From Diprion similis (taxonomy: Eukaryota; Arthropoda; Insecta; Hymenoptera; Diprionidae), in assembly GCF_021155765.1 (NCBI RefSeq), contig NC_060116.1:372001-436000 (forward strand): DNA of 64,000 nt, in the 5' to 3' direction. This document shows, piece after piece, positions 1-9,359 of this stretch. Made by a program: the position numbers and the translations under genes. How positions within the stretch are numbered: the first letter of the stretch is position 1; each line of letters starts with the position of its first letter. Below the pieces are notes generated by a model. That model ran no database searches. It saw nothing but the letters and a program-made list of their open reading frames with translations, and was not told the DNA's origin.

Positions 1-1682
1 TTCCACGGGCGCTTCTGGCACGGCTGTCGCGAATGTTTGCGGATCAACCGCGACAGACGTAACGTTAATGGTGAGTCATTGGACAAGCGTTACGAAGAAA
101 CTAGTGCGAAGACCGAGCGTATGCGTGAACTGGGTTACCGCGTGACAGAGCAGTGGGAATGCGTCTTTGATTAAGGCTTAAGGGAGAACGAGGAGATGAG
201 GGAGTACGTGGTGATACACCCGCTGACCGCTGCCACTGCCACGAGCGAAGTGCTCAACCCGCGTGATGCGTTCTACGGCGGTCGAACGGGGAACACTTCC
301 CGATACTACGAGGTGAAAACGGATGCAGCGGGCATCGCGTGCGAGGAAATACGATACGTCGATGTTTGTTCGTTGTATCTGTTCATCTGCAAGAATGGAT
401 GGTTCCCGGTTGGCCACCCGACGATCTACGTTGGAGAGGAGTGTAAGCTCCTGACAGGGGCGAGGGGTTGCGACATCACGCGAGTCGAGGGGTTGATCAA
501 ATGTCGAGTTTTACCGCCACGCAATCTTTATCACCCTGCTTTGCCGGTGCGCATGCATGACAAACTCATGTTTGCATTGTGCCGCTCATGTTTTCAGAGT
601 TTGCGTCAGGGCGAGTGTAGACATGATGACGAGGCCGCGCAAGAATTCGAGGGCACGTGGGTGTCCGTTGAATTGAAAAAAGCTGTGGAGATGGGCTATA
701 AGATCAAGAGCATTCGCGAAATCTGGCAGTATATGGTAACATCTTTTGATCCGACTACTCGTCAAGGGGGGCATTTCGCTGACTACATCGACACCTTCCT
801 CAAAATTAAGCAAGAGGCAAGCGGCTGGCCTGCTGAATGCGAGGACGAGTCGGCTCAAATGCGGTATCTCGACGAGTACGAACGTGTCGAAGGTATACGA
901 CTAGATCGCGACCGTATTGCGAAGAATCCCGGTATGCGATCGGTCTCTAAATTATGTCTGAACTCATTTTGGGGTAAGGTTGGGCAATGTGAGAACCTGG
1001 TAAAAACGGAGGTTATCAAGACGCGACAGCAGCTGCTCGAGTTTTGACCAACCCTGAAGTCGAGGTGTCCGGTTTGCTGCCTGTAAACGACGATGTACTG
1101 TACGTGTGTTGGTCGCACGCACAACACAGCGTTGAACCGTCAGCACTGGCGAACGTCGTTATTGCCGCGTACATCACTGCTTAGGCTCGGCTGAAGCTCT
1201 ACTCGTACCTCGAGAAGCTCGATCGACGCGTTCTCTACTACGATACCGATTCAGTGATTTATACCCGGAACCACCACCGACCAAACGCGTATGAACCTCC
1301 TACGGGTAACTTCCTTGGCGATCTAACGGACGAGCTGGAGCCTTATGGCCGTGTGAGCTTTATACGGGCTTTTGTCTCTGGGGGGCCAAAGTTCTACGCT
1401 TTCATCGTCAAACGTCCGAATGGTGAAGAGGTTGAAATTTGCAAGGTGAAAGATATAACGCTGAACCACACGGCGAGCTCGAAAATTAACTTCGAGGCCA
1501 TCAAAGGGATGGTGGTAGAAGCCGCTGCACCCATCAATTTGGAGTATCGTGCTATTCGCCGTACGGAACTGCACGCAGTGGTGACTCGCTCCGAGTGCAA
1601 AACGTGCAAGCCAGTATTCGCGAAAAGGCGTTGCTGCGTCGACAGTTTCGACACGCTGCCCTACGGTTACCGCGCTGGGTGA
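1..1682 (+). pseudogene. Type-B (protein-primed, Polinton class) DNA polymerase, 5'-truncated by window and broken
   Basis: In the family this enzyme copies the element's linear DNA from a protein primer. The first codons show the Cys/His motif FHGRFWHGC. Motif A is DVCSLY at about 361-378 (family usually ends in Pro, here Leu follows). Motif B is KLCLNSFWGK at about 948-977. Motif C is YYDTDS at about 1234-1251. The reading ends with the usual DTLPYG C-terminus and TGA at 1680-1682. Three breaks are visible: an in-frame TAA at 172-174, a one-base frameshift near 1045 that brings in TGA, and an in-frame TAG at 1182-1184. The palm motifs therefore lie in two frames and no full enzyme can be read. 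The N-terminal exonuclease region is outside the window. Confidence 0.93.
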
Positions 1683-2319
1683 TGATCAACCCAGCCTCCG
1701 AACAGTTTCACGCTCCCGCTACCGTCTTCTCACCCCTGCGGTACAAACACCCGGACGGAAGTTTACAGGCCACGCGCACGCTCGACCGACAGACAAACAA
1801 ACAGACAGAGACCATTGAAGGGCTTCTTACCCCCATCCAGACGTTATTCGAACCAACGAGACTCTCGTGCCCGGACACCTTAGGAGAAACCCGCTTGTAT
1901 GCGCCCCACCCAGCTGTATAAAGGTTAGTACCACACGTAAATCCTAATCCAGCATGAAAAATTGTAAAAAACAAAAATCTCAGATTGCACGTAAAAAATC
2001 TAGGCCTTCAACCGCGGCGGGACGCGCTGCTTTCAAGCTGATATCACAGCGCGCACGCGTACGAGCAAGCTCATGGCGTACGCGTCTTACGCTCAATCAG
2101 CTAGTACGTTTATGACCGCGCCGATAAGCTCGTACCTGCGCGGCCCGCGTGCGCTTGATCATGCTCATGGTCAGCGCACGAAGGGGTACCGCCGCCGCCG
2201 CCACGAACAGGCTTGCATAGTAAAAGAACGTGTCTTCAACTGATTAAATTTTTATAGATCTCGCATCATCTCTGGATTCTCCTTCTTCTTCTCACTTCGC
2301 TCAATAATCCCGCTCATCG
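1683..2319 (+). other. Intergenic stretch between polymerase and ATPase
   Basis: About 640 bases without a recognised family gene. It contains a TATAAAG box at 1917-1923 and a G+C-rich stretch at about 2010-2210 with many CGTACG/GCGC-type words. A 56-codon open frame (2073-2243) is listed separately. Position between two Polinton genes suggests promoter and untranslated sequence for the ATPase transcript. Confidence 0.5.
2073..2243 (+). CDS. Possible small basic protein (56 aa), unrecognised
   Basis: An ATG-to-TGA frame of 57 codons in the G+C-rich part of the polymerase-ATPase gap. The product begins MAYASYAQSA, has a middle part rich in Ala, Ser and Thr, and a basic run GYRRRRH near residues 37-43. 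It lies on the same strand as its neighbours. I do not recognise a family. Chance is a real alternative because the stretch is short and G+C-rich, which lowers stop frequency. Confidence 0.25.
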   Translation: MAYASYAQSASTFMTAPISSYLRGPRALDHAHGQRTKGYRRRRHEQACIVKERVFN

Positions 2320-2994
2320 ATGACGGACACACGCTGAAAACATCCGTTTTCGGCCATCATCGCTAGTCCATCAGGATGTGGCAAATTGAATTTCGTCAAG
2401 AATTTTCTGCGTCATGGTTCGTCGATGTGCGACACAAAATTTAGTCGCGTAATATGGTACTTTGACGAATGGCAACCGTTGTACGTCAGAAATAAGGGTA
2501 TAGAGTACCGCGAAGGGTTACCCCAACACGCTGATTACGACGGCGATAAAAATCCGAAACTCTTGATAATCGACGATCTCATGCGAGAGGCTTCAAACAA
2601 GGTTGTCGTGGATCTTTTCACCAAGGTCTGCCATCATAAGAATCTCAGCGTCTTCTACATAACGCAGAATCTGTTTTACAAGGGACACGGTCAACGAGAT
2701 ATTTCCCTCAACGCAAACTACATAGTCTTCTTTAAAAATCCACGGGATCGCGCCCAGATTCAGCATCTCGCCAGGCAGGTATATCCCGAGGATCCGAGGT
2801 TTGTTCAAAAGGCCTATCACGACGCTACCGCAGCGCCGCATGGATACTTACTTCTCGACCTCAAGCAATCCACTCCAGAGAATTGCCGTTTCCGGGCAAA
2901 TATATCTCCTTCGGACGAAAATCACTATGTCTACGTTCCGCGAAAGGATATAAAGGTCAGCGACGCGCATCGTGTTCCAGTCGTTCAGTTGTGA
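2320..2994 (+). pseudogene. FtsK/HerA-type genome-packaging ATPase with N-terminal nonsense codon
   Basis: The family pumps viral DNA into the capsid. The P-loop region SPSGCGK lies at about 2368-2385; the residue after the Lys, normally Thr or Ser, is Leu here (TTG at 2386). Walker B is LLIIDD at about 2561-2578, followed by the glutamine-containing sensor-like motif YITQNLF. The natural ATG at 2320 is followed five codons later by an in-frame TGA at 2335-2337, just before the KHPF motif that opens the family. The rest is open to TGA 2992-2994, which overlaps the ATG of the next gene (ATGA). With the stop and the P-loop substitution this copy is probably inactive. Confidence 0.88.
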
Positions 2995-3365
2995 TGCCTC
3001 GAATACGCCGTACTGCGCCCGGACGCAGAGCTCGTGCTGGTTTCACCGAAGCAAACACCGCAGCGCTGCACGCCTTGCAGAAATTGAACCCGACGCAGAG
3101 ATCAGCATTGCTACGCACAGCAGATGATTCGTTGGTGAAGACCATTTGTGAGTGTGCATTGAACACCTTGGAGGGTAACGTAGCACTGTCCAGAGCGCAG
3201 AAAAATCGTCTGGGGCGTCATAAACGGACATTACGAAGATTGGCCAGCAACCAAGGTACCTGGAAGTCGAAAAAGTGATTTCTTGTTTAACGTGGGAACG
3301 GTGTCCTCACCCTCTTACTCGCACCGATACTCGGTACTCTAGCCTCCAGTCTCTTCTCCAAGTAA
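2994..3365 (+). pseudogene. Small basic Polinton conserved protein, C-terminus split by two stops
   Basis: The ATG overlaps the ATPase stop. Ninety-four codons are open to TGA 3276-3278: a basic N-terminus, then CECALNTLEGNVALSRAQKN, a motif I recognise from small Polinton/adintovirus proteins of unknown role. The same frame continues past two stops (3276-3278 and TAA 3288-3290) into a hydrophobic tail, GVLTLLLAPILGTLA, closing with TAA at 3363-3365. That tail is typical of the family, so the stops are recent damage rather than the natural end. A virion or membrane-linked role is inference from the tail only. Confidence 0.7.
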
Positions 3366-3369
3366 CAAG

Positions 3370-4128
3370 ATGGAGCGTACAAAGAAGATGGTTTTAATTC
3401 CGATGGAAAGTATGGAGAGATTTCAACAACGTGTCAGCGAGGGTATAGCCGCTACGCTTTCGCCTGGAATTACATCTACCACTCGCACCGATCCCGCTTC
3501 AAGGCTCGATAGCGAGATGAAGGACATCTTGAACCAGCCGTCGAAAGACGATGCAGAAAAGTGGAAACTATATCAGCAGGTACTTCAACGATATTTGTTT
3601 TTTGCAAACGACGCACGCAAGCCCATGAAATTAGATGTTCTCGAGGAGAAGGAGGAGGATGAGGATGAGGAGGAGGAAGACGGGAACGCAGCCGAAGAAT
3701 CAGTAGTATCACCCGGTACAGCTGCGAGCCCTGAGAATGTTCAAATACAGTCAAAGAAAGTCGTGTCAGCAGTACCGAAAAAGCACCGCACAAAGGCCGA
3801 AATGCTGATGCGTGATCTCGGTGGCGTACCGGAGCGATTTACCTGGGATGCCACAGGAACCGTCACGATAGACGGCGTTACAGTTCCCGGGACAAACATC
3901 GTCGACCTGGTCAATCATACCATGCGCTCCAGGAAGACTTTTACTCCCGCAGGGGCTGGTCAGTTTGCACGGTTTCTTCACACGCTCAACGTGCCCCGAG
4001 AATACGTGGGGAACGATACGATTTGGACAGACATACGCACATTCGATGCGCCGGGTCTATCGAAGGGCACTCCGCAACAACCGTTGACACGCACCGGTAG
4101 CTCGCCAGCGAAGTGGGGCAAACGTTAA
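3370..4128 (+). CDS. Conserved Polinton protein with acidic linker (252 aa), function unknown
   Basis: The frame is fully open. An N-terminal region (residues 45-80) reads SEMKDILN...DDAEKWKLYQQVLQRY, a helix typical of an uncharacterised Polinton/Maverick protein lying near the integrase. A very acidic run of Glu/Asp follows at about residues 90-105, then a basic stretch, and a C-terminal half ending in KWGKR. It begins 5 bases after the preceding frame ends and 64 bases before the integrase. No catalytic motif is visible. A structural or DNA-packaging accessory role is plausible from position but not shown by the sequence. Confidence 0.75.
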   Translation: MERTKKMVLIPMESMERFQQRVSEGIAATLSPGITSTTRTDPASRLDSEMKDILNQPSKDDAEKWKLYQQVLQRYLFFANDARKPMKLDVLEEKEEDEDEEEEDGNAAEESVVSPGTAASPENVQIQSKKVVSAVPKKHRTKAEMLMRDLGGVPERFTWDATGTVTIDGVTVPGTNIVDLVNHTMRSRKTFTPAGAGQFARFLHTLNVPREYVGNDTIWTDIRTFDAPGLSKGTPQQPLTRTGSSPAKWGKR

Positions 4129-4192
4129 GCCCTACGCAAACGCGCCACCGGGACAAAATCGAGTTGGAAAACACTTCAGCTGAAGAAGAAAA

Positions 4193-5134
4193 ATGACGAC
4201 TCTGCTTGAAGAAGCGTATTACGATCCCTCGCATACCGCCGGTTACGCTGGGGCACGAATTCTGGAACGCCTTGCGCGCAAAATCGACTCTCGCGAATCG
4301 GTGAGAAAATGGCTGGCGGCACAGGATGCCTACACGTTACGCAAACCCGTGCACAGAAAATTTCCGAAAGCAAGGTACAGCGTTTCCAACATAGACGACG
4401 TGTGGGAAGCTGATCTGGCTGATCTGAGTTCCATGAAAGGTCGCAACAATGGTTTTCGTTATCTCCTGGTGGTCATCGACGTATTGAGCAAGTACGCATG
4501 GGTGGTCCCGCTAAAACGAAAGACAGCCGCAACCGTTGCTGAAGGTTTTGAGCAAGTGTTACGCACTACGCCGCGCAGACCCGACCTGCTGCAAACGGAC
4601 AAGGGTAAAGAATTTGTCGGGAGCGCTTTTCAGAAGATACTTCGCGACAATGCAATACGATATGGTGTTACACGTAATCCTGACATCAAAGCAGCTATCG
4701 TGGAGCGATTCAATCGTACGCTCAATGAACGTCTGTGGCGCTACTTTACGCACAAAAAGACGCGACGCTACGTTGATGTTTTGCCGCAAGTCGTGCAAGC
4801 CTACAACAACACGATTCACTCGAGCATTGGGATGGCACCGTCGGAAGTGACGCTTCGTAACGCTGCAAAGGCACGTGCCCACATGCCAAAGCGTTATCCA
4901 CCCAGTCCAAACGGCAAGCCGAGGTTCGGCAAGAATGACTTTGTACGAGATAGTAAAACCAAGGGCACGTTCGAGAAAGGCTACGTGGCAAACTGGAGCG
5001 ATGAATTATTTAAGATCCGGCGAGTGCTTGCGCGTTCGCCGATAGTATACGTCTTGGAAGATCTCAACGGTGAGGTGATCGACGGTTTGTTCTACGAGCC
5101 TGAACTTCAGCGCGTGGAGGGGGAAAACACGTAG
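4193..5134 (+). CDS. Retroviral-type (RVE, DD35E) integrase of the Polinton
   Basis: 313 codons, intact. The family inserts the element's linear DNA into chromosomes. The catalytic triad is present: Asp74 in WEAD, Asp136 in QTDKG and Glu171 in VERFNRT, with the 34-residue gap of DD35E integrases. The N-terminal domain (1-60) shows the YDPSHTAGY start common in Polintons. After the core come NTIHSSIGMAPSEV and an SH3/chromodomain-like C-terminus (about 235-310, FGKNDFVRDSK to FYEPELQRVE). The ATG follows a purine-rich leader. Unlike the polymerase and ATPase, nothing obvious is missing, so this is one of the best-preserved genes here. Confidence 0.95.
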   Translation: MTTLLEEAYYDPSHTAGYAGARILERLARKIDSRESVRKWLAAQDAYTLRKPVHRKFPKARYSVSNIDDVWEADLADLSSMKGRNNGFRYLLVVIDVLSKYAWVVPLKRKTAATVAEGFEQVLRTTPRRPDLLQTDKGKEFVGSAFQKILRDNAIRYGVTRNPDIKAAIVERFNRTLNERLWRYFTHKKTRRYVDVLPQVVQAYNNTIHSSIGMAPSEVTLRNAAKARAHMPKRYPPSPNGKPRFGKNDFVRDSKTKGTFEKGYVANWSDELFKIRRVLARSPIVYVLEDLNGEVIDGLFYEPELQRVEGENT

Positions 5135-5216
5135 TTGATAAAATTGCGCACTACCGCGGTATAACCCTCAATCTCTGTTGGTTCATCGTCGATCTCGTGC
5201 AGCAAAGGAAACGAAA

Positions 5217-5786
5217 ATGGCCCGGGATCAGCTTTACCTAACTTTACCGAGCAACAGCTCGATGCAGTTTTTTCCGGAGAATCGGACGTGCTGTTACATT
5301 ACACAGTTACCGCGTCAGATCCAATTAACGGGTGAATGGGAAGTCGGGCTGGCCGAGATCCACTATCCGCTTACGTTTGAAGACCCGCCAGGGTACGTGC
5401 CACCGAAAGATGAAACGGCTCCCTGCGTAACGTATTGCGGTTCAGCTAAAGATGGTGCAGTTGTGACATCGGAGTGCAAGGTATCCGAAACCAACAAATC
5501 ATCAAGGATCCCTGGCTGTCAGATGTTTATTTATTGCGACCTAGTGGAACCACGCATCGTTGGAGACGTTTACGCACCGCTGTTACGAGTCATTCAAACA
5601 TGTGGTAAAGACAGCACCTCACGAGGCGAATTAGAGATGAAAACCTTATCACCGCTGTACTACGTGCCACTGATGCTGACCAACTTTCATACCATCGAAA
5701 TCGATATAAGAGATCAATTCGGAAGACCAGCGCCATTCGCGCGCGGGACTTTGACGGTTACGCTGCACTTCAGACGAGTTCAGTAA
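5217..5786 (+). CDS. Minor capsid (penton-like, single jelly-roll) protein
   Basis: 189 codons, intact. I start at the ATG at 5217 (MARDQLYLTLPSNSSM) because family members begin just before this motif, although the frame is open upstream to 5178. The block GEWEVGLAEIHYP near residue 40 and the C-terminal LMLTNFHTIEIDIRDQFGRP ... VTLHFRR are hallmarks of the Polinton/adintovirus minor capsid protein that forms five-fold vertices. It sits between the integrase and the core-like gene, the usual virion-gene order. Confidence 0.88.
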   Translation: MARDQLYLTLPSNSSMQFFPENRTCCYITQLPRQIQLTGEWEVGLAEIHYPLTFEDPPGYVPPKDETAPCVTYCGSAKDGAVVTSECKVSETNKSSRIPGCQMFIYCDLVEPRIVGDVYAPLLRVIQTCGKDSTSRGELEMKTLSPLYYVPLMLTNFHTIEIDIRDQFGRPAPFARGTLTVTLHFRRVQ

Positions 5787-5863
5787 TTGGATGAAATCAC
5801 GTTGAAACGGGGGGTAAGGAGTTACGCGGCAAAAATAAAAAGAGAAAGAACACCAGGTACAAC

Positions 5864-6361
5864 ATGACCCATTACGCGCATCATTACGAAGCTCAACTTG
5901 GCGGTGGAGGCATAGAAACGGTTTACCGAGGTGCACCACATCAGCGAGGACACGGAATCGGGAGCTTCTTGGGAGGCCTGTTTGGTCGAATATTTGCGTC
6001 GCTGACCAGTGGTGCCAGAGCGGTCGGAAAAGAGGCACTGCGTGCAGGGATGAACGTTATGTCTGATATAAACAACGAAACACTGTTCAAACAGTCAGTC
6101 AAGAGGCGAATCGCAGAATCGGGACATAATTTGAAGAGAGCTGCTGAAGAAAAGATTGATAAACTCATGAAGGGGTCCGGCTATAAAAGGCGTGCCGTGG
6201 GATTAGCGCGTCAGTCAAACATCACCCGCGTGAACAGTCTTGTCGACGCGCGACGAACAGCTGGTACAAAGGGAAAAATTAGACGGAGAAGGTCGAAGAA
6301 GAAAACAACGGCAAAGACACCCAAGCGGGCCGGAACCACCAAGAAAACAAAACGGAAATAA
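5864..6361 (+). CDS. Small basic membrane-active/core-like virion protein (adintovirus pVI/pX-like)
   Basis: 165 codons, intact. The Gly-rich N-terminus leads to GHGIGSFLGGLFGRIF (about residues 29-44), an amphipathic segment typical of this adintovirus family and compared by others with membrane-lytic peptides of adenovirus pVI. A helical region follows (SGARAVGKEALRAGMN), then KRAAEEKIDKLMKGSGYKRR, and a very Lys/Arg-rich tail. The tail suits DNA or capsid-interior binding. In related viruses this protein is thought to act in endosome escape and DNA condensation; here that role is inferred from family and position directly upstream of the major capsid gene. Confidence 0.83.
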   Translation: MTHYAHHYEAQLGGGGIETVYRGAPHQRGHGIGSFLGGLFGRIFASLTSGARAVGKEALRAGMNVMSDINNETLFKQSVKRRIAESGHNLKRAAEEKIDKLMKGSGYKRRAVGLARQSNITRVNSLVDARRTAGTKGKIRRRRSKKKTTAKTPKRAGTTKKTKRK

Positions 6362-6443
6362 TGTTTTAAAAAACGGGCCCTTACAGACATATTTGGACCC
6401 CGGTAAATCCACGCGCCGCACGCCTACAACGTAAACATCAGCA

Positions 6444-7781
6444 ATGGCCTTCCTGCACGCGCATTCGGGTGAGTGTATGAAGTCGGAACTGGAATCATTT
6501 TCTCTACCACCAACGCAGACGTCTCTTGAGGCTGGTCAATGGGTACACTACAAGCCCGTATCATCTCTAACCGATGATTCCCCGATTGAATTTGTTGTAC
6601 CTGGAAACGGCGATGAGTACATCGACTTGGCACACACTATGCTTAGCGTACGAGTGAAGTTACAGCCATCGGCTCCGGTCACCCCAGCAGGCGAAGGCAA
6701 CGCACCCGCTCCGCACGCCACTCCGGTAAATAATCTGCTCCACTCAATGTTCAATCAAGTCGATATATTCTTCAATCAAAAACTAGTCTCCCCAGCCAAC
6801 AACTCTTATGCCTACCGAGCGTACATAGAGACCCTACTGAATTACGCACCTCACGCCAAGAAATCTCATCTTTCATCGGCACTATGGTACGACAGCGAGG
6901 AAGGAGTATCAGATGTATACGACGCCGACGCTGCCGGTGCGGATCGCGGATTCATCGAATGCAAACGGATCATGAGCAATGCCCGTACCGTTGATCTCAT
7001 TGGTCATCTACACTGCGACGTATTCAATCAAGACAAATTTTTACTCAACGGTGTGGAACTGCGTCTTCGCCTCGTGAGATCGAAAGATAGCTTTTGCATC
7101 ATGAAAGCCGAAAATCGCCACAAGCTACACATCCTGGAAACTTCGCTGCTCGTTCGTCGGGTGAAGATCAGCCCCGGAATCTTGTTGGCGCATGCACGGA
7201 CACTAGCCAAAGGTACAGCAAAATACCCCGTGACCAGAGTCGAGGTGAAATCCTTCACCATACATGCAGGAGTACAAACAGAAACGCTGGACAATGTGAT
7301 ACTCGGTCAGCTACCGAAACGAGTGATAATCGGATTTGTCAGCAATAAAGCCTTCAACGGAGACAGACAACGCAATCCATTCAATTTTCAAAACTACTCT
7401 CTGAATTTCCTCTCGCTGTACGTCGACGGAGTGCAAGTTCCATCGAAACCGCTACAGATGAACTTTGGCAAAGACGATCTCTACGTGGACGCCTATCACA
7501 CCCTCTTCTCCGGTACGAGGATTCATTTTCTGAACGATGGAAATGGTATCAATCGACAACAGTTCGCCAAAGAAAATTGTCTAATGGCATTTGATTTAAC
7601 TCCCGATCACTCCGCCAACTGTCCGTCTCACTGGTCGCTCATCAAACACGGAACTCTCAGGGTCGAAATGCGCTTTGATGAAGCCCTCAAAGAAACTGTG
7701 AATTGCCTGGTGTACGCTGAATTTGATAATCTGATTGAAGTGGATGCTGCACGTCAGGTCATTACAGATTTTTCGGGGTAA
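6444..7781 (+). CDS. Major capsid protein (double jelly-roll, Polinton/adintovirus hexon-like)
   Basis: 445 codons, uninterrupted. The start MAFLHAHSGECMKSELE and SLPPTQTSLEAGQWVHY, then NGDEYIDLAHT, are diagnostic for the Polinton major capsid family, as are the NQVDIFFNQKLVSP and YIETLLNYAP blocks. The length fits a complete double jelly-roll protein. The C-terminus ends DNLIEVDAARQVITDFSG as expected. It follows the core-like gene by 82 bases on the same strand. An open, full-length capsid gene beside a broken polymerase suggests uneven decay or a fairly recent insertion. Confidence 0.95.
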   Translation: MAFLHAHSGECMKSELESFSLPPTQTSLEAGQWVHYKPVSSLTDDSPIEFVVPGNGDEYIDLAHTMLSVRVKLQPSAPVTPAGEGNAPAPHATPVNNLLHSMFNQVDIFFNQKLVSPANNSYAYRAYIETLLNYAPHAKKSHLSSALWYDSEEGVSDVYDADAAGADRGFIECKRIMSNARTVDLIGHLHCDVFNQDKFLLNGVELRLRLVRSKDSFCIMKAENRHKLHILETSLLVRRVKISPGILLAHARTLAKGTAKYPVTRVEVKSFTIHAGVQTETLDNVILGQLPKRVIIGFVSNKAFNGDRQRNPFNFQNYSLNFLSLYVDGVQVPSKPLQMNFGKDDLYVDAYHTLFSGTRIHFLNDGNGINRQQFAKENCLMAFDLTPDHSANCPSHWSLIKHGTLRVEMRFDEALKETVNCLVYAEFDNLIEVDAARQVITDFSG

Positions 7782-7923
7782 GAGTTACTCCTCTCCCATC
7801 TCGGGCGCTGTCGCGACACAGCAGGTGGTGACTTCCGCTAGAGGGGACGTGCTCACTCCTCCACTACAACGTCTTCAAGGGGAGCATCAGGCAACTTGGA
7901 GACATCGGATAAACACGGCTGCA

Positions 7924-7960
7924 TATAAAACGCCTCACGCAACTGCAATGCCGAGTCAGT
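7924..7960 (+). promoter_or_regulatory. TATA box plus TCAGT initiator upstream of the DIQGF gene
   Basis: TATAAAA at 7924-7930 and TCAGT at 7956-7960 have the spacing of an arthropod RNA polymerase II core promoter. The site lies in the 255-base gap after the major capsid gene and 77 bases before the ATG at 8037. It implies separate transcription of the DIQGF and protease genes. Confidence 0.6.
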
Positions 7961-8036
7961 CAGCATTCAAACTACACCGCGACAGCATCGCTCTTGCAAT
8001 CTTTGTTCACTCGAGTACGTTCGTTGAAGCTCAAGT

Positions 8037-9248
8037 ATGGATTACGTGATAGATATCCAAGGGTTTCGAGATGTCTACGGCAAATTCATACCGAAAGAAG
8101 TGGCAGTCGTCACCCTCGATTACCGCTACTCGGCATAGTGGCTAGTAGAACCACCATATCCCTTCGCGGATCTGCCACTTGAAAAACGTGCCGTAAATAA
8201 TTACGTTACCTGTTACCACCACGGCATCGAGTGGATCGAAGGTGACATCACTCTGCTTCAACTAGCCGTTAATCTACGAGAAATCGCACGTAACGCTCAT
8301 CGTATTGTTGCCCGCGGACGCGAGAAATCGAAATATATTGAAAATGTTACTGCGCGACAAGTATTGAACTTGGAGGACCTCGAATGCCCGGCATTCGGCA
8401 AGCTGGAACGTTCTTCGGAATGGTGCTTCTTCCATGGTATGAAGAAGGAGGAATTTTTCGCCTGCGCGACGAACAACGCACTCAAACTCAAAAAATGGGT
8501 CATCAACAACGACATTCTAACTAAATACAAATATACAGAAGCATCGTCAGCCAGTAAGCACAGCATCACCGGAGAGAAGTTTTCGTCCAGTCATCAGGCC
8601 CCTCAACCACCACAGAGAAATTCATCGCTAGAAGCTGTCATACCAGAACCAGACGCTTCATCGGAAATCTCTCCTGATTCACCCAGACCTACGTCCGATA
8701 GCGTAATTGCCGCTCCCTACGATCTGCGTACTACTACTACGAGCGGCTTGAATACCCCCTTACAATCTTCCACGCGTGGTATGATTATCTCCGATAACGA
8801 GGACGAGGAAGAAGAATGGACAGTCTACAGATATGGAGCGCGATGCCGACGATTCCGAACGGGAGAACTGGGGTTTTTGCAGCGGATCAGATACCACTCA
8901 TCTGGACACGCCCGACAGCCTTTGTATCAAATACCGATGACCACACGCGACCCGGTAGCCACTGGGTGGCATTTTTCGTCAGTTCTTCTGGACACGGAAC
9001 ATACTTTGACAGCTTCGGATTACCGCCATTCATCCCTCACCATAAGCGGACTTTACGAAGAAATTGTAGACGATACGCCTGCAACGACAGACAGCTTCAA
9101 AGCCTCTCTTCTGATGTATGTAGACAATTTTGTATTATGTTCATGCACTTTATGGCTGCTGGTTTTTCTCTGCGGCAGTTTCTCAATATATTTACTTCTG
9201 ACCTCAAACGAAACGATCGTATCGCAGAATTATTCCAAAACCGACTAG
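8037..9248 (+). pseudogene. DIQGF family protein (Polinton accessory), one nonsense codon
   Basis: The ATG at 8037 opens MDYVIDIQGF, followed by PKEVAVV. An in-frame TAG at 8136-8138 interrupts it after 33 codons. The frame then runs on: EPPYPF, HHGIEW, REIARNA, NLEDLECP, then WCFFHG...ACATNNALKLKKWV, which together match a family seen again at 60,277 in this window. From about 8590 the product becomes Ser/Pro-rich and ends with an acidic run (EDEEEE, about 8798-8815). The frame stays open to 9248, but its last 430 bases lie over the protease gene in another frame and look like incidental translation, so the natural end is uncertain. Function is not known to me. Confidence 0.65.
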
Positions 9249-9355
9249 CCTATGTCTCGAAGCGTAAAAGCTCCAGTATTAATTCGAATAACGTTTATCC
9301 TGTAAGGTGTCTTCAATGTTGTACCTCTAAGAATTGTAATGCCGCTAGCGTATAA
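8816..9355 (+). CDS. Adenain-like (Ulp1-fold) cysteine protease of the Polinton
   Basis: 179 codons, intact. The family matures virion proteins. Catalytic residues can be placed: His49 in GSHWVAFF, Asp65 in YFDSFG, Gln95 in QLQSLSSD as a likely oxyanion residue, and Cys102 in DVCRQFC. Most relatives have Gly after the catalytic Cys; here it is Arg. The N-terminal VFAADQIP motif is also typical. The ATG lies inside the acidic tail of the preceding gene in a different frame. An AATAAA signal follows the stop at about 9363. Confidence 0.88.
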   Translation: MDSLQIWSAMPTIPNGRTGVFAADQIPLIWTRPTAFVSNTDDHTRPGSHWVAFFVSSSGHGTYFDSFGLPPFIPHHKRTLRRNCRRYACNDRQLQSLSSDVCRQFCIMFMHFMAAGFSLRQFLNIFTSDLKRNDRIAELFQNRLAYVSKRKSSSINSNNVYPVRCLQCCTSKNCNAASV

Positions 9356-9359
9356 GACT

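Noticed and set aside
5178..5216. Upstream extension of the penton-like gene
   Set aside because: Family start motif follows the ATG at 5217; the extra residues look like leader.
7735..8049. Plus-strand frame overlapping the major capsid end
   Set aside because: Shadow of the capsid gene and the promoter gap in another frame.
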